From assembly GCA_023055425.1 (NCBI GenBank), contig JALGPY010000001.1:73898994-73962993 (forward strand): a DNA stretch of 64,000 bases, read 5' to 3'. A program made the position numbers and the translations under genes. Source of the stretch: Linanthus parryae (Eukaryota > Streptophyta > Magnoliopsida > Ericales > Polemoniaceae). The notes under the pieces are model-generated. The model was not told the origin of the DNA and searched no databases. It saw nothing but the letters and a program-made list of their open reading frames with translations. The stretch's first letter is position 1. Each line of letters starts with the position of its first letter. Below, in pieces: positions 33,405-43,916 of the stretch.

Positions 33405-33984
33405 TCTATTCTATAAATTAGAACGGTTGACTTTATTTCAACCGTTAGATTGAATTAACCCCAGCCCTAGATCTCACCTACCACCCCTATATGTGAAACT
33501 AACTCTCTTTCTCTCTGGAAAAAGCATCGGAATTGGCCAAGTCTTCAACCATCCACTCTCCACTTCCATGTTTTACTCCCCCATTATTTCCACTTCCATG
33601 TTTTACTCCCCCAGTTCCCTTATGTTGGTTGCTTTTACAATTTAATGTCCAAATAGTTAATTATGTGCAATTTTTTTTTAAAGAATTATGTGTGATATTT
33701 TATTGCCTAACTAGGGGGTTGTCGTGCCCGTGCCAGTTCCAAATTTTAATAGGTTTACTGTGTATGATATGTAGTATTATTATTTTCCTTCAATTTTTAA
33801 ATAATACAGCTACATACGTAATCTTCATTTTTTTCATTTCCTACCGCATGTTTTACAATGAATTTACATAAAACAGCATTGTTCTACAATGAATTTTTTT
33901 CATTTCCTACACGGGCATCACCACTGGTGAAGTGTTTTTATTTTGTATTTGTGGTAGTGCCCTCGGGCACGGGCAATCTCCTAG
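33405..33984 (+). mobile_element. Non-autonomous Helitron, 580 bp
   Basis: Begins TCTATTCTATAAATTAG and ends in the hairpin GTGCCCTCGGGCAC (33957-33970), ten bases, then CTAG. It is flanked by host A (33404) and T (33985) with no target-site duplication. These are the standard Helitron hallmarks (5' TC, 3' hairpin plus CTRR, A|T target). Removing it rejoins the LINE ORF2 frame without a gap. It has no coding capacity for a Rep/helicase, so it depended on another element. The open frame at 33533-33871 is not a gene. Confidence 0.88.
33561..33613 (+). repeat. Tandem repeat inside the Helitron
   Basis: CACTTCCATGTTTTACTCCC occurs at 33561 and again at 33591 (unit 30 bases, 23 identical). Confidence 0.85.
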
Positions 33985-35783
33985 TCTCTTAGAAGTGACA
34001 TAAGACCAAAGAGAGTGTTCATCAGTGAGAGCTCTCCAACCAGCTTTTCCAAGAAAAGCTAAAAGTATCTAAGTGAAAAAGACATAAACCTCCTTCTTCT
34101 TTAAAGCATCTAACTTTTTACCAATTAATCAAAGACATTCTTGCCTTATAAGAAGTACCTCCCGAAAAGAACTCTCAAGAAAGCTTGGTCCATTTCATTG
34201 ATAGTTCTCTTTGGGAGGAGAGTAGCCTGCATTGAATACGTGGGAAGAGCTTTGATGACAGAGTTAATAAGGGTAGTTCTCCAACAAGAGAAAATTGAGA
34301 GGCCTTCCACCAGCCAACATTCTTCTGATTCTATCCACTAAATATTGGAATTTAGTTGCAGAAAATTTGTTGTGGATAAGAGGAATACCAAGGTGGATTC
34401 CCAAATCCTCTGTTAGTCACACATTTATAATATAACTTAGCTGCCTAGCTAGAGCTCTAGAGAGCTGAGGAGGGACAAAAATCTTTGTTTTTCAAATCTT
34501 ACGGATTGACCAAATTCACTGCAGAACTCCTCAAGGACAGCCCTTCATAACCTTGGCTTGTCTAATAGTAGCTTCTCCAAAAAGGATGAGGTCATCCTCA
34601 AAAAATAAATGTGTTATTATGCGGCCCCCTTTTGAACATCTGAACCCTCTCAATCTCCCTTGATCAGCTGCAGTTTGAATCTTTTGAGCCAAAATTTCCA
34701 TAGTAGAAAAGGTAAGAGATTGGATCTCCTTGGCTCAACCCTCTAGCAGGAAGAAATTCCATTAATTGCTCTCCATTCCACAAAACTCTAAATGAATTAG
34801 AAGTGACATAGTCCATAATGAGAGAAATCCAGTTAAGAGGGAGGCCAATCTGATAAAGAATGGATTCGATAAGTCTCCATTTCACTCTATCATATGCCTT
34901 AGCCAAATCAACTTTCATGGCTAATGCTCATTTCTTGTTCTTACTTGTGTGCATTGAGTGAAATAACTCTTGAGCAATTAAAACATTATCACAAGCATAT
35001 CTACCAGGAAGAAAGTTGAATTGATTGGGGTGAGTGATCCTACTCAGAAATGGCCTCAACCTATAAGTGAGGAGTTTTGTGATTACCTTGAGAGAGACAT
35101 TGCATAAGCTGATTGGCCTGAAATCTCCAAAAGAAGTAGGAGCATCAACACCAACAAGGTTTTGTTTATTTGATCAAGGAGCTTGCCCACTTGAATAGCT
35201 TCCTTGACCATCTTAAAAATTGAATCACCCACAGTGTCCTAGTGCTCTTGGTAGAAGGCATCTGGAGTTCATTAGGACCTGGGCTCTTGAGACCCCCCAT
35301 TGCAAACATAATGTCTTTAACTTCTTTAGGAGTAACCTCAGTTTTCAGGGAGAGAAATTCCCCATCAGAGATTGATCCCCCTTTCCAGCTCATTGTGCAG
35401 TTCTAAGGGTTGTTATCCAAGTACAACTTCTTAAAGTGTGAAGTGACTTCCACTTTAAGAGTTTCAGTATCATCACACCATTCACCTGTATGGAGTTTCA
35501 TCATGGAGATTTTGTTTCTCCTTCTTCTACTCAAAACTGAGAGATGGATGAAAGAGGTATTCCTATCTCCTAATAATTTCTTACTAACATTTTATTTTTG
35601 GAACCAGAAAATTTCCTCTTGAGCTAAAACTTTATTCCACTTCTCTTGCAAAGACACTGCCGGCTTCTCTAAAATATAATTGCTTCTTATAGCCAAGGCC
35701 CTCTGAATCCCAAACAATCTAGCTCTTAGATGCCTTTTGTTATGAAAAATGTTACCAAAATTGAATTCATTCCACCTTCTAGA
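33985..35783 (-). pseudogene. LINE ORF2 reverse transcriptase
   Basis: Minus strand. 35393-35166 carries KEVKDIMFAMGGLKSPGP (start of RT); 34918-34664 carries KVDLAKAYDRVKW and LPARGLSQGDPIS. The catalytic FADD box appears as FEDD (about 34585-34600), so the first variable residue is changed while the Asp pair stays. More C-terminal RT and the thumb region to 33985 are broken by stops. Confidence 0.87.
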
Positions 35784-36807
35784 TTATTCAGTTAAAAAGT
35801 CCACTGCTTGAGAAAATGTAACATCACCCCTCCATTTATCTTTAACCAAGTTTTGAAATCCAATGTCAGAAAACCAAACATACTCCATTCTGAAAGGCTT
35901 CAAGGAATGAGTGGGGGGTTGCAACCCAATACTGTCAATAAGAATTGGATGATGATCTGATTTAAGTCTTGTAATATGCTTCAAAAGAGCTTCTGGAAAC
36001 GTTGCTCTCCATTGACTGTTGCAAAGAGCACGGTCCAATCTCTGTTGAATCTTCCTTCCCCAAAATTGAGAGTTAGACCATGTGAATTTGGGCCCATCAA
36101 AACCCATATCCAATAAATTGCAATAGTCAAAACAATCATTAATTCTAGCACAACTCTGAGCATTTTTACTCTTACCCCCACACTTTTCATTAGATGCTGT
36201 CACTTGATTAAAATATTCTGCTAGCAACCAAGGTAGAGAGTGTTGACCAGCTATCTTCTTCAAGAAATCCCATGAATCCTCTCTAGCAAGAGGATGAGGA
36301 CTGGCATAAATGGCTAAGAACAGCCAGCTCTGTTGATTAACCAACTTAATAACTCTAGTAATGGATTGAGAGGTGGAACAACTTCCACCAATGTACTATC
36401 CCAAATGAGCCAATTCCACGTGCAAAACCCTGAGATTCTACAGCTTGAAAATTGGTAAAATGAGATCTATCGCAAATCACCTGAGCATAAGTGCTCACAA
36501 CTCTTATTTCAACTAGAACTAGAACAGCAGGCAAATACAACCTACATGTATCCAACAACGATCTAATAGTGGCTTCATTGCCTATACCCCTACAGTTCCA
36601 CGTAAGAAGCTTCATTAGAGACTTACTGGGAGGGGTGCCAATTATCCGGCGATGAAACTGTTTTATCCAAGGACGAGAGGCTCTGTCTTGCAATGCCCCG
36701 AGCAGGATTGTAGCATGAAGAGGCACCAAATAAGTCATTTCTATCGACCGCAACGGTTCAATTGATGGCGTATGAACCTTTTCGAGGTTGAAATCCACCT
36801 TCTCCAT
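35784..36807 (-). pseudogene. LINE ORF2 apurinic-type endonuclease
   Basis: The EEP-family endonuclease that nicks the target site. LLTWNCRGIGNEATIR opens the domain near 36610; LDRALCNSQW and LKSDHHPILI are the later motifs. The usual GDFN motif reads EYFN. A frame break lies near 36345-36355. Not functional. Confidence 0.87.
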
Positions 36808-38366
36808 TCATGGAGCTACCTCTATTAATTTCGGACGATGGAAACCTTGACCGACAACCGAAGTTACTTCCTTGAAATTTAGCGAGGTTTGTCTTACCCC
36901 CAACAGTGCGTTCCCATGATTCGACTCCATTCCAATCCCAAATTGGAGAATTGGCGGAAACTGGTTAGAGTCAAGCAGTGAAAAAGGAACCCTATAATTA
37001 GGGTTTTCATTCCCCTTCTTGTGATGAAAAGGGGCTTACCCTTAGATTGGGAGCGAGTGAAAGGACAGTCATGATTAAACTTACCGCACCCTTCTTGATC
37101 CTACCCATTGGGTCACCCGCCGGAATCGAGTCCGAATTTCCCCCAAATTCAAATTTTGTGCCTTCCAGCCCAAGCCCCAAAAACCGAGACCCCAACGGCC
37201 TAGCTACACTATCCATACCCGTCTAAAACCACATTCCAGGTTTCTCACATGCCTAACGGGCTGGGTTGACTCGACTGAGTTAACGTTAGGGTTCCGAGTC
37301 GGCTTCTTCTTCCTCGGCGGGACTAGCATCACATTCTGAATGACGATTTATTCACCGTCTCTGGCACTAACATCGGTCTTCCATGGGCATCCTCCATCAC
37401 CATATCCCCAGACAAACCAACAATCGGAGCCTCCATAGACTCCGACGCCTGCTTATCCATCATAATAGTTTTAGACGGGCACTTATCCTTCTTATGGCCA
37501 AAAATTCCACATTCGAAACAGATCTGCTAAAGACCTTCATACTCTACAAGAACTTTCTTGTTCACCCAGATCACTGAAGTTAGACTTTTGGCCAAATTGA
37601 CCTCCACACAAATCCTAGCAAACCGTCATCTCGCCGTCGCCAGGGTCGTAAGATTCGCCTTAATTGCAATTCCAAATTCCGATCCAAAATCCATGAGAGT
37701 CTCTTCATCAACATACTCCACTGGCATACCTGTGAGACGAATCCAAACCGGGGTCGTGATAAGAGGATCCCCAAAGGGATCAAAATGAGGAACCCACTTT
37801 TGAACAGAGACGTATTTTCCCTGAATCATCCATGGACCGTTCAACTGAACTTTATTGTAATCTTCTCTGCAATAGAAACGGACAATGAAAAAAACATTCT
37901 CTACATCTGTGAGTTCGAAACCCTTATTCAACTTCCAATGGGCCTTCAATCGATATGAACAAGTCGATAATATGGGATTTGCCTAAAACATGGAGGATTG
38001 AACCCCCACTCCACTGTCTATGGAGGCGTTTTAGAGACTGGTCTGAAACCTTAAGAGATATACTTCCATCAGCAAGCACGTCCCGAGTTATTGAAGATCG
38101 ATCTCCATTGTCCTACATGGCGAATGGATCTTCAACCATATAGATCCCAGAGAATGGACGAATATGAGCGTCGCTGAATTTGCGGTTACCAGGGGCCATT
38201 TCATCATCAGATGAATCCATGGGGGAATTAGAGACAAACGTGTCTTGAAGTTCTGTTGGCTCTGCCGGAGATGAGAATCATCACAGACTTTGAACACAAA
38301 CGGCGGAGAGGGGGCAGTGGTTGAGGAAGAGGCGGCGGATCCAAAACGTCGACGTTCATAGGTCAT
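36808..38366 (-). pseudogene. LINE ORF1: DUF4283 and CCHC protein
   Basis: RNA-binding ORF1 of plant L1 elements. It starts at ATG 38366, 50 bases after the element's 5' end. The DUF4283 core is at 37949-37626 (FFIVRFYCREDYNKVQLNGPW, VWIRLTGMPVEY); an intact knuckle CFECGIFGHKKDKC lies near 37489-37530 in another frame. Frame breaks lie near 38100 and 37620. The Gly-rich C-terminal frame around 37216-37007 belongs to the tail. Confidence 0.85.
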
Positions 38367-38431
38367 GAAGAGAGAGAAAACCTATAAGTCATTCATGATT
38401 TTGCACGGAAGCATTAAGCCACGTCACATCT

Positions 38432-40338
38432 ATTTTTTCAGGTGAACCCACCGTTTTTTATACCCATGATTATCATAACTGGGCTACTTGTAGATAATAA
38501 AACACAAAACAGGACTGAAACTGTGAACAAACCTTTGTTTACACCAATGATTAACAGGACTGAGCTATTTGCACATAATCGAACACAAAACATATTGAAA
38601 CTATTGACGAAATAAAGGCTCAGGGTTACTGATCGAAGGATGCGATGAAGAATGAAGGGGAACTGTTACTGCTACCGCTATGGTTCTAAGGGCTTTACCA
38701 GAGCAAGGAGACATCGGGAAGAGGTGATAGGCAGGCAGTCCTCGGAAGCAAGAAAACATCAAATTCGCTGTGGGTTTTCTGGTTGGGTTGGAATCCGGGT
38801 TCGCCGGATTGGCGGGTTTCTGCACTATTGTTGCTGCTGCCTCTGGCCGTCGGGAGAGAGTGCGACGGTGAGAGAGGGAGTCGTTGGTGGAGGTGATTGC
38901 AGTGGATGGGTGCTTCGATATTGTTCTTTTGTGAGTGATTCAATGAGTTTTTGAGGAGACACGTGGCTGATGTGAGTTAGGACTCTTTTTTAATTAGAGT
39001 TTTAGTCGTTTTTAGTAATTAAATTGACACACAGGGGTATTATAGGTAGTGTAAAGTATTAGTGTTCAAAAACACCTTTTAAACTTTTAAATAAGATAAA
39101 GATATGATGCTAAGAATTCATTAATCAAGATGTTTGACAAGAAACTCACAAGTACTGGAATGCTTTATGTTTATTACTACATATCTAGTTAGGAACTCCT
39201 AAATATATGCTATCACAAAATAAATAATCGAACGTGAATTTTAAGCTTCAAGAAAGCATTTAACAACTGAAGAACATTAAGTTGAACTGGTTTCCAGAAG
39301 CTGCTGTGTAGGGATTAAGTAGGCATATATCCCTTGTTCTCAATTTTTTTGGGTTTCTTGAAATTTTTCTCAATTTCGACTTACTGTTGATAAAAATGAA
39401 TATATTAAGGGGAACCTCCAGACTTAGAAACAAGATGAACTAAAATGTTTAAGGTGATTTTGAAATAAGCTAATAAACTACAACGAATGCCATCTTTCCA
39501 ATGCAAAATTATTCCACTAAATAAACACCTACGAGCTTGAACGGAATACTAATTTGATTTATTGATTAACATCTTCTTCTACACAGTTGCACATATAGAT
39601 GACGCTAAGAGAGGATAATCTTCATGAACTAGACATATGTACCTCGCCCTTGTAAAGATGTTTGTTGAGAACATCATAAAGAGACCATGAAAATACCAAA
39701 TCTATCAACCCTTTACTATCTACTTTCTTGTCTTTCTGATCATTTCTAGAACTTGTCATCATGTTTGATTTCAGCTGCAGTTTCAACTCAGGTTTATGAA
39801 ATGCAAACATGAAAAGACACTAAGCCAGACTTTGTTTGTGTTTTTCTAGCCTTGAGATAGATAGTTGGCACTAGCAGTAAATTCATACTGCATGTTCACT
39901 TTGGAATACGAAACATCCCATTCCCTAATTCTCATGCCTTTAACGTTCCAAAGCTCTAATACAAAGAAACTGACATTTGAAATTCTTCTTGGGAAAGGAA
40001 AGGGAATTATGGACATGAGTAATGCTATATGCCCCAAATAAATCATCCCAAATAGCATTACTCTATGGACATTGGACACCGTTATCCAGTGAATCTCTCC
40101 CTCCAATGTTCTTTTTTTTCATTTTTTTTTCAAGAACTTCCAAAGAGGCTATTCTAGGGAGAGGGGAGGTCAACTCGCGACCATGAAATAATCAAAATTC
40201 CCTACAGAGGACTAGAGGCCAAGTTCAGACCTTTCATTTGATCTTGCACATGCATGATAGTTTTCAATTTGTACTTCACAACATAGGGGTCTGCCTATAG
40301 AACAATTTTTTTTTAGTGTGGTGGAGCACTGCAGGGAC
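38432..40338. other. Gene-free stretch between LINE and copia elements
   Basis: A locally GC-rich patch at 38640-38950 is open in several frames on both strands, none with a known domain. The rest is AT-rich. A frame at 40106-39846 (minus) has no motif I recognise. One 11-bp inverted repeat is listed separately. A host gene exon here cannot be excluded. Confidence 0.5.
40018..40062. repeat. 11-bp perfect inverted repeat
   Basis: AGTAATGCTAT (40018-40028) and ATAGCATTACT (40052-40062) with a 23-base spacer. It could be a small hairpin MITE remnant; I see no matching target duplication. Confidence 0.7.
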
Positions 40339-40459
40339 TGAGTAACAGAGCTACCGTGTAGTGAATTTAACCATCAGCTATTACACAGTAATTAATTAAA
40401 ATAGCTTAGGGACTAGCAAGGTAAGTAGTAATTCTAGTTAATTAAAATTATGTCATATA
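40339..40459 (-). repeat. 3' LTR of the Ale-like element
   Basis: About 121 bp, aligned with 56369-56488; the inner end is placed by that alignment. Confidence 0.75.
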
Positions 40460-40499
40460 CGCCCACGCAAGATAGAGGATCTAGGGGAGACTCCAAGCT

Positions 40500-41705
40500 T
40501 GGACCGAAAAAGAAAAAAAGACCCTCTCGGGAGAGGCTATTTGAGACAATCAGCTAGCTGGTTGGCAGACGAAACATGAGACACACGACGAATGCCAGCG
40601 TGAATTTGTTCAGAAACAAAATAAAAATCAGGGGAAACGTGCTTCATGCAAGAGTGAAACACCGAATTTGAGCAGAAAAAGTTGGTGCCCATGTTTTCAC
40701 AGTAAATGACTGGTGCGGAGGAAAATGACTACCAAGCTCAGCAAGAAGAGAGCAAAGCCAACGAATCTTAGCTGACACACCAGCAACAGCTCGATACTCG
40801 GCCTCGGTAGATGATCGAGCAACCGTGCGTTGTTTCTGGAACTTCATGAGATGTGAGAGCCACCAAGATACACCAAGTAACCGGAGGTGGAGGTATTGTC
40901 ATCCTTGTCTCCTGCCCAGTCAGCACAGAGAACACATCGAGTGTATGAGGACCACGAAGAAGAACCAAGATCAGATGTCCCATGGAGGTACCGTAGCAGA
41001 CACTTAAGTACATTCCAATGAGCATTAGTAGGCATGTGCATGAACTGAGAAAGGAATTTAACACCAAAGGAGATATCAAGACGGGTGAGGGAGAGATACC
41101 GAAGATTTCCAACAACCACCCGATATTCCTTTGCATCTGACAGAGCTGAACCACTGTTAATCCTAAGAGCAGCAGAAATATCCGTAGACGTCTGAACCAG
41201 GTTGGCTGAGGACATGCCAAAGCGGTGAAGAAGGTCAAGAATGTACTTTTGCAGCGATTGGAGCAAACCCTTCCGATGCTGTAAAACCTCAACCCCAGCA
41301 AAAACCTGCGAGAGAGATCTAGAATACACTGCTGAAAAGATGATGCATCAGATCCGGAAATAACAATATCATCCACATACACGAGCAAATATAGGATGAT
41401 GCCCGAGTGATGATAGATAAAGAGTGATGTGTCAGCACGAGAGTTAACAAACCCCTGCTGAAGGAGAAACGAGCGGAGTTCTGCGTACCATGCTCTGGGG
41501 CTTGTTTGAGGCCATAGAGGGCCTTGTTGAGGCAACATACATGATGGGGACTATCCTGATCCACAAAACAAGGGGGTTTCTGCATGTAGACCTGCTCATG
41601 GAGAGAACCCTGAAGAAAAGCATTGTTGACATCCAACTGCTTTATGTGCCATCGCTGAGAGATGGAAATAGAGAGGACCTGACAAATGGTAGAAGGCTTG
41701 ACCAC
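40500..41705 (-). pseudogene. RT and RNase H of the Ale-like element
   Basis: RT motifs at 41705-41319: IKQLDVNNAFLQGSLHEQVYM, LYGLKQAP; then YVDDIVISGSD in the next frame (about 41350-41390). The RNase H block [18 protein letters not shown] lies near 40780-40840. Several frameshifts (near 41490, 41300, 40850) break it. Confidence 0.88.
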
Positions 41706-42812
41706 ATGGCTAAAAGTGTCATGATAGTTAATACCAGGCCGCTGATGAAATACGTTGGCAGCCAGACGTGCATTGTAGCGGTCAATAGAACCATCAAGTT
41801 TTCACTTAATGCAAAAAACCCATCTGTAGCCACCCACATTAGTAGAATGAACGGGTAAACGAGATCCCATGTATTATTTTGAACCAGGACATCTAACTTT
41901 GCTGCCATAGCATTTCTCCATGGTGGGTGCCGAAGAGCGTCAGTGGCAGAAGTGGGTTTGTTATCTTTATCTGTTGTGGGAAGAATAACATGGAAGGTAT
42001 ATCTAAGGTTGGCCTTAAGAGTGCCATCGCGTGACCTTGTGAACATAGGATGCAAGGCGACATGCGGAGGAGCAGCAGGCTGAGGGAAAAGCTGTGGGAT
42101 GGGAGGAGGCTCGGCTACATGATGCGATGCAGTGGCGACATTGGATGACGAACAAAGTGTTTCCACGAGTATCGATGAGGAGCAGAGTTGTCAACGGGTA
42201 GTGGTGGTGGTGGTGGAAGGGTGGTGATGAGGAAGGTGGGGGACTGGTGATGGTAATGTAAGGATGCTAGTGCTAGGAGAAAACCCCATGGAGATGGAAT
42301 CATCAGATTGTTGGGAGCACCCGGAAGGTGAAGAGGCAAATGGAAAATACGACTCGTCAAACTGCACATGACGAGAGACATATAGACGATGATAGGTGAC
42401 ATCGACACAGATAGGCACTCTTAGTGAGAGAATAACCAAAAAAGACACAAGGGGTGGACCGATCTTCCAGCTTATGCGAAGTGTAAGGACGGAGGTAAGG
42501 ATAACACAAGCAACCAAAGACTTGAAGTTTTGTGTAGTTAGGGTGCTGGTTACAAATGACCTCAAAGGGTGAGCGAAACTTGAGGTTTCGCATTGGAAGG
42601 CGATTAAGTGGTGAACGCATAACGCCAGTACTAAATAGTTCAGAAGCGTGATGGAGTATCGCTGATCCAGTCTCAACGATGTGCCGATAAAGACGTTCCG
42701 AATACCCATTGTGCTCTGGGGTATGGGGCGGATAAGTAAGGTGGAAAATGCCATGAATTCCTAGATACCCCGTGCGCATGGTGCGGTATCCACGTGCGCA
42801 CGTGGAGTCCAT
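41706..42812 (-). pseudogene. Integrase and linker of the Ale-like element
   Basis: Catalytic-core C-terminal half and C-terminal region at 42812-42357: HTPEHNGYSERLYRH (with catalytic Glu), FGCLCYPYLRPY, CVFFGYS. A Pro/His-rich linker toward RT with AEPPPIPQLFPQPAAPPH follows at 42166-42040. The N-terminal core including the two catalytic Asp residues is not clearly readable. Confidence 0.83.
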
Positions 42813-43916
42813 GTAGAGCTAGGACCAGAATAGGAAGAACTGGGTGCACCTGGTTGATAGCCTGTCGAGCGAGGGTCCCATCGTCATGATACTGCTGTAG
42901 TATCTAACCAATCTGCGAGCACTGACATATCCTGTGTCCTTGTTCTCTACAACACTGATAAAAACCTTGAAATGGACAAGTTTGCTGAGGACCCATGTGG
43001 GATCTATGAGGGTGCCAACTAGAAGTGGGAGCAGATGAGGGACACTAGGACTGATAGTGTGGTTGCAGATACTGCAATGGTTGATGGTGAGGCCAGTGTG
43101 CTGACCACGACCACGAAAACGACCATTGTTGAGGGGATCGATAGTCCGGTTAGCCGATGGCGGAGTAGACATAGGAGCAGTTTGCTGGATTGGTGAAAAA
43201 TTGCTCATGCTGCGTAAGTTTCTTGGAAAGCTCTTCAAAGACAATGTTAGTGTCCTGGGCTTTTATTGCAACAACAATATAAAGATAAGATTCATTAAGG
43301 CCATCAAGAATCTGATCAACAACATCAGATTCATGCATAGGTTAACCCAAGAGATCCAGTTCATCAACTTTATGCTTCAAAAAGTGCATAAAGGCGGAGA
43401 CTTTCTATATTCCTAGCTCAGGGTTTTTCAAATGCTCTTTGACCTGGTTGATGTGACCACGATTCGGGCGAGAATAAATGTTGTGGAGTGTTGACCAGAT
43501 GTCGAATGATGTATGAGCAGTTGTGATATGCGAGAGGGATGATTGAGCCAAAGTACTTGCTAGAAATTCAAAAACTAATTGACCCTGCTAAAACAAGGAC
43601 ATGTAGGCGGGATTGGGCTAAAGCAGAGATTTGGCAGTGATACCGGAGCTTGCAAGAGATTCTGCGGAGAGTGAAGCCCTCTGCTGTGGCGCTGTAAGCG
43701 ACGCTCCAGCGAGCTACTATACGGACGTGGGTTATCTTTACGACTGCTGCTGCGCAGACATCGTGGAGGCTCGCAAACGCTGCTGGGCAGTGTTTGGTGG
43801 TGCTGCGAAGATCGTCGGGAAAAGGGGGACTGAATTAGTGGCTGTGGCGGTGGTTTAGATCCATAAACATGGCCAACCAGTCCATGTCCAGTACGGATAG
43901 TTTGGACCTGGATTTT
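42813..43916 (-). pseudogene. Gag (inner part) of the Ale-like element
   Basis: Contains ESDVVDQILDGLNESY and a typical copia Gag segment at 43338-43150. The outer part is on the other side of the Athila-type insertion (56164 onward). The frame of the Gag start continues across the insertion when one TSD copy is removed. No intact zinc knuckle seen. Confidence 0.8.
43912..43916. repeat. TSD (ATTTT) of the Athila-type element, left
   Basis: ATTTT before TGATAACTCC; the same at 56159-56163 after ...CGTGTCA. Confidence 0.9.

Larger units (their letters stand above)
14720..38415 (-). mobile_element. L1-type LINE, minus strand, in two blocks
   Basis: Blocks 14720-14896 and 32150-38415 form one LINE of about 6.4 kb including a 580-bp Helitron. 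The copia element 14897-32144 splits it. On the minus strand the order is: short 5' leader, ORF1 (DUF4283 plus CCHC knuckle), ORF2 (endonuclease, RT, zf-RVT, RNase H), 3' end, poly(A) (seen as T-run 14720-14730). The RNase H reading frame at 32150 continues at 14896-14892 with the residues EANQVAD expected for plant LINE RNase H, which supports the joining. Full-length but riddled with stops and shifts. Confidence 0.88.

Noticed and set aside
33533..33871. 112-codon hydrophobic frame in the LINE region
   Set aside because: Lies inside the Helitron; T-rich composition gives apparent membrane segments, with no homologous protein known to me.
38652..38954. 100-codon frame in a GC-rich patch, possible host exon
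   Set aside because: Open on both strands, no known domain, no splice or promoter context I can defend.
43631..43858. Cys/Ala-rich plus-strand frame
   Set aside because: Antisense of the decayed Gag of the Ale-like element.
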